Assembly (NCBI RefSeq): GCF_002090115.1
Contig: NZ_BBRK01000005.1
Span: 124,001-188,000 of the forward strand
Length of the DNA stretch: 64,000 bases
DNA from: Demequina sp. NBRC 110054
GTDB lineage: Bacteria > Actinomycetota > Actinomycetes > Actinomycetales > Demequinaceae
Direction: 5' to 3'
This document shows positions 59,024-64,000 of the stretch, piece by piece. The position numbers and the translations under genes are program-made. Within the stretch, counting starts at the first letter, position 1, and each line of letters opens with the position of its first letter. A model generated the notes under the pieces. It had not been told where the DNA came from. It saw nothing but the letters and a program-made list of their open reading frames with translations, and made no database searches.

Positions 59024-59050
59024 GTCGCCGGGACCTCCGTCCCGTACAGA

Positions 59051-59069
59051 TACTTAACCCGGTTAAGTA
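59051..59069. promoter_or_regulatory. Palindromic operator, likely MarR-family site
   Basis: TACTTAACC C GGTTAAGTA is a perfect 19-base palindrome around a central C at 59060. GTAC occurs nearly symmetrically outside it (59044-59047 and 59072-59075). It lies 28 bases after the marR stop and 104 bases before the SDR start. The AT-rich TTAA arms stand out in this high-GC region. Confidence 0.75.
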
Positions 59070-59172
59070 AAGTACTGCGTGAGCCGGCATCCCCGACGGC
59101 GGACGCCGATGTCCCCGCGTGCGCGGCTCGGCGGGCGCGTCGCCGCGGCCGCATCGACCCTTGGAGGTTCAC

Positions 59173-60006
59173 ATGAGGTTTCAGGACGCAGTGGTGATCG
59201 TGACGGGCGGTGGCTCCGGCCTCGGTCGCGCCGCCGTGCTCAGGTACGCGAAGGAGGGTGCGAAGGTTGTCGTCGCCGACATCGGCGAGGAGCGCGCGCA
59301 GGCCGTCGCGGACGAGGTCGTCGCGGCGGGCGGCACGGCGATGGCCGTCGCGGTCGACATCGCGGACGAGCCCTCGGTCGCCGCGATGGTGGACCGCACG
59401 GTCGAGGAGTACGGCAAGCTCGACGTGATGTACGCGAACGCGGGCATCCCCGAGCCGGGCTTCGGCTTCGTTCCGCTCGAGGACATGGACCTCGAGGCGT
59501 GGAACCGCAACATCGCGGTCAACCTCACGGGCGCGTTCCTGTCGACCAAGCACGCGGTGCGGGTCATGAAGCCCGCGGGGAAGGGCTCGGTCGTGATCTG
59601 CAGCTCGGCCGCGGGCCTCACGGCCTACCCGGGCTGGACCGGCTACACGGCTGCCAAGCACGGAGTGAACGGCTTCGTGAAGGCGGCGGCGCTGTCCGCC
59701 GGTCGCCTTGGAATCCGCGTCAACGCGGTGTGCCCCGCGCATGGCATGTCCACGGGATTCATCACCGGCGAGAGCTCGAAGGACTCTCATGAGCAGGCCG
59801 CGGGTGGCTGGGACAAGAACGCCACCGAGATCCCGCTCAAGCTTGACCGCGCGCCGAACCTCGACGACACGGTGGGGCTCGTGCTCTTCCTGTCCTCCGA
59901 CGACGCCGCCTACATGACGGGCGTCAGCATCGCCGCGACCGACGGCGGCACCCTCGGGAAGGTCGCGCTGACCGTGCCGTCCCACATCGACCAGGCCCAG
60001 GCCTGA
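59173..60006 (+). CDS. Short-chain dehydrogenase/reductase
   Basis: A 277-residue classical SDR. The cofactor motif TGGGSGLGRAAVLRYAKEG is near residue 12 and ADIGEER near 36 suggests NAD preference; NAG in YANAGIP is near 88, the catalytic Ser in ICSSAAGLTAYPG near 143, and YTAAK near 157. Substrate unknown. GGAGG lies 8 bases before the ATG at 59173. The marR gene and operator upstream suggest inducible expression, and a strong hairpin follows. Confidence 0.9.
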   Translation: MRFQDAVVIVTGGGSGLGRAAVLRYAKEGAKVVVADIGEERAQAVADEVVAAGGTAMAVAVDIADEPSVAAMVDRTVEEYGKLDVMYANAGIPEPGFGFVPLEDMDLEAWNRNIAVNLTGAFLSTKHAVRVMKPAGKGSVVICSSAAGLTAYPGWTGYTAAKHGVNGFVKAAALSAGRLGIRVNAVCPAHGMSTGFITGESSKDSHEQAAGGWDKNATEIPLKLDRAPNLDDTVGLVLFLSSDDAAYMTGVSIAATDGGTLGKVALTVPSHIDQAQA

Positions 60007-60012
60007 CGCGCG

Positions 60013-60047
60013 CCGCGGCGGCCGTGCTCTCCTCTCGGCCGCCGCGG
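60013..60047 (+). terminator. Terminator hairpin after the SDR gene
   Basis: A perfect 12-base stem CCGCGGCGGCCG/CGGCCGCCGCGG around an 11-base CT-rich loop, 7 bases past the stop codon. No T-run follows. Confidence 0.7.
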
Positions 60048-60200
60048 AGTGGGGCGCCGCCGGCGCGGTACCCGGACCGCAGTCCGCGTGGACGGACGGT
60101 GCTGTCGCCGGGTATAGCGTGGAGAGCGGGCGCGCTCGTCGCCCGTCGACGATGCCGGGCTCCGTCGGGTGCGTGATCCCCGACGACGAAAGGCTCCCAG

Positions 60201-60803
60201 GTGTCCCAGACACGCGTTCTCCTGCTTCACGGTATGGCCCCCCGGACTCCCGCGCACTGGCTCTGGCCCCTCGCGGAGCAGCTTCGCGAGCGCGAGGTCC
60301 CGGTGCAGTACCCCCTCCTGCCGCAGTGCACGGCGCCGCGCCTCGACGCGTGGCGCGATGTGGTGCTGCAGGAGCTCGAGATGCTCGGGGACGGCGAGCG
60401 AGTGGTCGTCGCCCACTCACTCGGCACGGTGCTGTGGGGGCTCGTCGGAGCGGAGGTCCCGGAGCGGCTCAAGGCGACGCGGGTGCTCCTGGTCGCACCG
60501 CCCACTCCGCACGAGCTCGTCGACGCGGTCGCGACATTCCACTGCGACGATGCGGTGATGGGGGCGGGCGCTGCCGCCGGGGCCGGCTCGGTCACCGTGG
60601 TGGGGCGCGAGTCCGATCCCCATCGCAGCCAGAGCCTCGCCGACCTCACGCGCGGATGGGACGCCACGGTGCATGAGCTCCCGGGTGGCGGTCACCTGAA
60701 CCCTGCAGATGGACACGGCCCGTGGCCCTGGGCGCTCGAGTGGGTGCTGGGTGCCTCGACGGAGCCGGTGCTCGGCGACGGGGCCTTCTCGCTCCACGCC
60801 TGA
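60201..60803 (+). CDS. RBBP9/YdeN-type serine hydrolase
   Basis: A 200-residue small alpha/beta hydrolase. VLLLHGMAPRTPAHWLWPL at the N terminus contains HG and W residues of the RBBP9 family; the nucleophile elbow is VVAHSLGTVLWG near 70, the acid in GRESDPH near 134 and the His in LPGGGHLNPADGHG near 159. The role is unknown; relatives are small carboxylesterases. GTG at 60201 is the only plausible start. It is separated from the SDR gene by a hairpin and 150 bases. Confidence 0.82.
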   Translation: MSQTRVLLLHGMAPRTPAHWLWPLAEQLREREVPVQYPLLPQCTAPRLDAWRDVVLQELEMLGDGERVVVAHSLGTVLWGLVGAEVPERLKATRVLLVAPPTPHELVDAVATFHCDDAVMGAGAAAGAGSVTVVGRESDPHRSQSLADLTRGWDATVHELPGGGHLNPADGHGPWPWALEWVLGASTEPVLGDGAFSLHA

Positions 60804-60861
60804 GCGACGGCTCCAGGACCCAGGCCCCACAGCCCGGGCGCCGCCCCCGGCAGGTCGCGCG

Positions 60862-60883
60862 ACATATCCCCCCAGGGGTATGT
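60862..60883. promoter_or_regulatory. CsoR/CstR-like palindrome upstream of the DUF2892 gene
   Basis: ACATATCCCCCCAGGGGTATGT is a 22-base interrupted palindrome with C-run and G-run arms flanked by ATA/TAT, eight of ten arm positions matching. Operators of the CsoR/CstR copper- or sulfur-sensing repressors have this look. No such regulator is in the window. Confidence 0.5.
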
Positions 60884-60931
60884 TCGAGTGGTGAGGACGC
60901 GAGAGGCGCGACCCCGGAGAGGATACGGACC

Positions 60932-61144
60932 ATGGTGACCTTCATGAGCTCGACAGCGGGGCGATGGACCCGAGCGATCGTGGGCGTGGCCCTCATCGGC
61001 ACCGGCGCGATCCTCGGAGGTGCGGGTTGGGCGCTCGCCGCCGTCGGCGTGGTGTTCGTCGCGGTCGGCGCGGGCGACGTGTGCCTTCTCGCACCGCTCT
61101 TCGGCAAGCCGCTCAAGGGCCGCGAGGTGCGCGCGGCCGCCTAG
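60932..61144 (+). CDS. DUF2892 (YgaP-like) small membrane protein
   Basis: A 70-residue protein with two hydrophobic helices (AIVGVALIGTGAILGGAGW and LAAVGVVFVAVGAGDVCLLAPLFG). The pattern is that of DUF2892, the membrane part of YgaP-type rhodaneses; here no rhodanese domain is attached. GAGAGGAT precedes the ATG at 60932. Relatives often lie in sulfide or persulfide-detoxification operons under a CsoR-family repressor, which agrees with the palindrome 49 bases upstream. Confidence 0.75.
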   Translation: MVTFMSSTAGRWTRAIVGVALIGTGAILGGAGWALAAVGVVFVAVGAGDVCLLAPLFGKPLKGREVRAAA

Positions 61145-61212
61145 GCGCCGGGCGGCGCGGCGCTGCCAGCAAGACCGCAGCCGCCTCTGAGCATTCTCCC
61201 AGGTCCGGCCTC

Positions 61213-61218
61213 TAGCGT
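61213..61218 (+). promoter_or_regulatory. Putative -10 box of leaderless protease operon promoter
   Basis: TAGCGT lies 7 bases before the ATG at 61226, which chooses this start over an in-frame GTG nine bases upstream. Confidence 0.5.
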
Positions 61219-61225
61219 GCTGGGC

Positions 61226-62011
61226 ATGGATCCCGCTTCCGACGCCCGTGCGCCTCGATCCCGAGCGCTGCTGCGGGCCGCCGTCGCGGCGGTGGCCGTC
61301 ATCGGCGTCGTCGCAGTCTCGGCCTTCACCGCGCGCTGGGCGGCCACCTCCGCCTCCGCGGACGCCGTCCCGTCCGCCTCGGCGAGCGCCACGGTGGAGG
61401 AGGCGTCCGACGAGGCTTCCACCGAGGAGCTGTACGAGTCCGTCGCGCCCTCCGTGGTGGTGCTCGAGACCGAGTCGGCGACCGGCGCGGGAGTCATCGT
61501 GAACGAGGACGGCTCGATCCTCACGGCGCTGCATCTCGTCGAGGACGCGACGTCCATCACGCTGACCTACTACGACGGCACCTCGGCCTCCGCGACGGTC
61601 TCCGACTACGACGAGGAGACCGACACCGCGACCCTCACGCCGGACACACTTCCCTCGGTGCTGATCCCCGCGACGATCGGCGGCTCCGCCGCGATCGGTG
61701 ACGACGTGCTCGCGATCGGCACCCCCCTCGGGCTCGAATGGTCGGTCTCCTCAGGCGTCGTCTCGGGGCTAGACCGCTCGCTCGATACGACCGACCTCTC
61801 CGTGACCGGGCTCATCCAGTTCGACGCGGCGGTGAACCCTGGCAGCGCGGGCGGCCCGCTTGTGAACTCCGACGGTCAGGTCGTCGGCATCGTCATCGCG
61901 CTGCTCAGCGCGGACGGTGACGAGGGCTTCTCCGGCATCGGGCTCGCCGTCCCCGTCGGCGCCGCGCTGGCCGGCGACGGGGGAGAGGGTGACGGAGGCC
62001 CCCAGCAATGA
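61226..62011 (+). CDS. Membrane-anchored trypsin-like serine protease (HtrA-type, no PDZ)
   Basis: A 261-residue protein with an N-terminal membrane anchor (about 17-40) and an extracellular protease domain. The catalytic triad can be traced as His in LTALHLVED near residue 97, Asp in EETDTATLTP near 131 and Ser in NPGSAGGPLVNSDG near 209. The substrate-binding strand IGTPLGLEWSVSSGVVSGL precedes the Ser. No PDZ domain follows; the tail is Gly/Asp-rich. It overlaps the MoxR gene by 4 bases. Confidence 0.83.
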   Translation: MDPASDARAPRSRALLRAAVAAVAVIGVVAVSAFTARWAATSASADAVPSASASATVEEASDEASTEELYESVAPSVVVLETESATGAGVIVNEDGSILTALHLVEDATSITLTYYDGTSASATVSDYDEETDTATLTPDTLPSVLIPATIGGSAAIGDDVLAIGTPLGLEWSVSSGVVSGLDRSLDTTDLSVTGLIQFDAAVNPGSAGGPLVNSDGQVVGIVIALLSADGDEGFSGIGLAVPVGAALAGDGGEGDGGPQQ

Positions 62012-63033
62012 CTGACGACCCGCGCACGACCCACCCCGAGAGGACCACCATGGAAGAGACCCCCGCCGCCCAGCTGGAGCAGGTGCTCTACGAGGTCAAG
62101 AAGACGATCGTCGGGCAGGACCACCTGCTCGAGCGACTGCTCGTCGCGCTGCTCGCGCGCGGCCACGTCCTCGTCGAGGGCGTGCCCGGCCTCGCGAAGA
62201 CCCTGACGGTCAACTCACTCGCGACCGCGACGGGCGGCACGTTCCAGCGCATCCAGTTCACGCCGGACCTCGTGCCCGCGGACCTGGTCGGCACGCGGAT
62301 CTTCCACCAGGGCACCGGCGAGTTCGTCACGAGCCTCGGCCCGGTCTTCGCCAACCTGCTCCTCGCCGACGAGATTAACCGCGCGCCCGCCAAGGTGCAG
62401 AGCGCGCTGCTCGAGGTGATGCAGGAGCGCCAGGTGACGATCGGGCGAGAGACCCACAAGGTGCCGAACCCGTTCCTCGTGATGGCGACGCAGAACCCGA
62501 TCGAGTCCGAGGGCACCTATCCGCTGCCCGAGGCGCAGATGGACCGCTTCATGATGAAGGTCGTCGTCGGCTACCCCACGCCGACCGAGGAGTTCGCGGT
62601 TGTCGACCGCGCGGTCGCGAAGGGCCCCGGTCCCGACCAGGTGCTCGACCCCGAGCGCCTGCTCGCGCTGCAGGCGGCGACCGAGCGGGTCTACGTCGAC
62701 CCCTCGCTCATGGAGTACGCGGTGCGCCTGTCGCACGCGACCCGCCAGCCCGGCTCCGCGGGCCTGCCCGACCTCGACAAGTACGTCACGTACGGCGCGA
62801 GTCCCCGCGCATCGATCAACCTCGCGCTCGCCGGCCGCGCGCTCGCGCTGCTCCACGGCCGCGACTACGTGCTCCCGCAGGACATCCGCGACCTCGCGCC
62901 CGACGTGCTGCGTCACCGCATCGTCCTGAGCTACGAGGCCATGGCGGACGACATCTCCGCCGACACGATCGTCTCCCGCGTCGTCGCAGCGGTGCCCGCC
63001 CCGCAGCCCACCCCCGCGGTGGCCGGACGCTGA
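62008..63033 (+). CDS. MoxR-family AAA+ ATPase
   Basis: A 341-residue chaperone-like ATPase. Walker A is GVPGLAKTLT near residue 60, Walker B LLLADEINRAPAKVQ near 117, sensor 1 ATQNPIESEGTYPLPEAQMDRF near 162-183 (split motif: NP and sensor Arg). The ATG at 62008 overlaps the protease stop; a second in-frame ATG at 62050 (MEETPAAQ) is also possible. MoxR proteins with DUF58 and VWA partners help assemble or activate protein complexes, often in envelope stress or metal insertion. Confidence 0.92.
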   Translation: MTDDPRTTHPERTTMEETPAAQLEQVLYEVKKTIVGQDHLLERLLVALLARGHVLVEGVPGLAKTLTVNSLATATGGTFQRIQFTPDLVPADLVGTRIFHQGTGEFVTSLGPVFANLLLADEINRAPAKVQSALLEVMQERQVTIGRETHKVPNPFLVMATQNPIESEGTYPLPEAQMDRFMMKVVVGYPTPTEEFAVVDRAVAKGPGPDQVLDPERLLALQAATERVYVDPSLMEYAVRLSHATRQPGSAGLPDLDKYVTYGASPRASINLALAGRALALLHGRDYVLPQDIRDLAPDVLRHRIVLSYEAMADDISADTIVSRVVAAVPAPQPTPAVAGR

Positions 63034-63035
63034 CC

Positions 63036-63926
63036 ATGCCGACCGACGTCCCCGAGCGGCTCCTCACGGGCCTCGAATGGAAGCTGCTGCAGCGCGTCGA
63101 CGGCCGCCTCCAGGGCTCCCACCGCACGCACGCGCGTGGCAGCGGCATGGACGTCGCCGACGTGCGCCCCTACGCCGACGGCGATGAGGCGCGCCGCATC
63201 GACTGGTCCGTCACCGCGCGGATGAACGAGACCCATGTGCGTCGCTACGACGAGGACCGCGAGGTCACGGCGTGGCTCGTCCTGGATCGCTCGGCCTCGA
63301 TGCGCTTCGGCGCGCCCGGCAAGGGCAAGGACGATGCCCTGGCCGGGATCGCGGTCGCGCTCACCCGGCTGCTGGGATCGACGGGAGATCGCGTCGGCGC
63401 CCTGCTCTACGACGACCACTCGCTGCGAGTGGTCAAGCCCGGGACGGGACGCGGACAGTCGCTGCTGCTCACGCGCGAGCTGCGGGACTCTGCGCCCGCC
63501 GGCACCCCCGGCACGCCCACCGACCTGCGGGGGATGCTGCGCGTGGCCGCGGCGACCGCGCGGCGACGCGGGCTCGTGATCGTCATCTCCGACCTCGTGG
63601 GCCAGGAGGGGTGGGAACGCGACCTGTCCCTGCTCGCTCGCAAGCACGAGGTCGCGCTGATCCGCGTGGTCGATCCCCTCGAGCGTGAGCTTCCCGAGCT
63701 CGGGCCCGTCGTGATGGAGGACTCCGAGACGGGGGAGCAGGTGCTCGTCGACGTGGCCGATCCCGGCTTCCGCGCGCGGTTCGCCGCGGAGGTCGAGCGC
63801 GAGGACTCTCTCCTGACCGAGGCCGCGCGCGCCGCGCGCGTGGACCTGCACACCGTATCGACCGCGGACGCGCTCGCCGACGTCCTGGTCCGCATCGTCC
63901 GTTCCACGTCGTGGAGGCGCGCGTGA
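63036..63926 (+). CDS. DUF58 domain protein
   Basis: A 296-residue VWA-like protein that always accompanies MoxR ATPases. GMDVADVRPYADGDEARRID near residue 37 is the DUF58 signature, and WLVLDRSASMRFG near 80 is a MIDAS-like DxSxS site. It starts 2 bases after the MoxR stop and overlaps the next gene by 4 bases. It is presumably the adaptor between MoxR and its target. Confidence 0.9.
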   Translation: MPTDVPERLLTGLEWKLLQRVDGRLQGSHRTHARGSGMDVADVRPYADGDEARRIDWSVTARMNETHVRRYDEDREVTAWLVLDRSASMRFGAPGKGKDDALAGIAVALTRLLGSTGDRVGALLYDDHSLRVVKPGTGRGQSLLLTRELRDSAPAGTPGTPTDLRGMLRVAAATARRRGLVIVISDLVGQEGWERDLSLLARKHEVALIRVVDPLERELPELGPVVMEDSETGEQVLVDVADPGFRARFAAEVEREDSLLTEAARAARVDLHTVSTADALADVLVRIVRSTSWRRA

Positions 63927-64000
63927 CGTTCCTGTCCCCCTGGATGCTCCTCGTCGCTGCGGTCGCCGTCGCCGCACTCGTTGCGGGCGCCGTGCTCGTG
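63923..64000 (+). CDS. VWA-domain (BatA-like) protein, 5' part
   Basis: Only the first 26 codons are in the window, from a GTG overlapping the DUF58 stop. MTFLSPWMLLVAAVAVAALV is the N-terminal aerotolerance/BatA-type membrane helix with the typical F-x-x-P-W-x-L opening. A VWA domain is expected beyond the edge. Confidence 0.75.
   Translation, partial: MTFLSPWMLLVAAVAVAALVAGAVLV

Overview
The window is a piece of a high-GC actinobacterial chromosome, most likely a member of the Micrococcales. The evidence is the gene order tkt-pgi-zwf-opcA-pgl facing ctaB, the block xerD-parA-scpA-scpB-rluB-chorismate mutase-tyrA-cmk-plsC-der, the OpcA protein (an actinobacterial zwf partner), and many genes that start right after a TANNNT box with no Shine-Dalgarno leader. 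The genus cannot be read safely from the sequence; Demequina or Cellulomonas relatives are plausible.

Layout. Bases 1-464 are repeat-rich and without a credible gene. Bases 465-7345 (minus strand) carry the oxidative pentose phosphate operon tkt, pgi, zwf, opcA, pgl, ending in a perfect hairpin; no transaldolase gene is present. Bases 7541-16824 (plus strand) hold heme O synthase, XerD, ParA, ScpA/ScpB, RluB, an AroH-type chorismate mutase, prephenate dehydrogenase, CMP kinase, an acyltransferase and the GTPase Der, mostly overlapping by 1-4 bases. Bases 16884-21240 contain small metabolic genes (DUF1801, glycerophosphodiesterase, hydrolase, MFS permease, deaminase).

Bases 21349-23712 hold a tandem pair of membrane GGDEF proteins (diguanylate cyclases). 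A second, clearly paralogous pair lies at 41817-44172. In each pair the first protein lacks the RxxD inhibitory site and the second has it. The shared seven-helix N-terminal region carries a conserved GTYR..R..YA.WW motif.

A tRNA-Pro gene (23775-23848) follows the first pair. Its last 34 bases plus one are repeated perfectly at 27009-27043, so 23850-27043 is a 3.2 kb tRNA-borne island. The island has no integrase. It holds the 3' end of an IS481-type transposase, a full IS3-type element, the C-terminal piece of a gene that looks like a polymorphic-toxin nuclease cut off by the IS, a likely immunity gene, and short direct repeats next to the right junction.

Bases 27169-41608 contain DinB, an RsmC/RlmG-type methyltransferase, a P1-family peptidase, an aminotransferase, a large membrane hydrolase, an SDR-DUF2867 protein, a D-2-hydroxyacid dehydrogenase and two cytoplasmic GH43-type glycosidases. 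Bases 44236-51363 carry RraB-like, GNAT, TrmO-like, GH114 lipoprotein, YrhK, glutamate decarboxylase, YCII, NUDIX and DHA2 efflux genes. Bases 51489-55963 are a pyruvate:ferredoxin oxidoreductase operon with a GltD-like reductase fused to ferredoxin domains. The end of the window holds a GT2-GtrA/phosphodiester-glycosidase pair, a MarR/SDR pair with a clear palindromic operator, a DUF2892 gene behind a CsoR-type palindrome, and the start of a protease-MoxR-DUF58-VWA operon that runs off the edge.

All functional calls are by reading motifs and overall resemblance; no database search was run.
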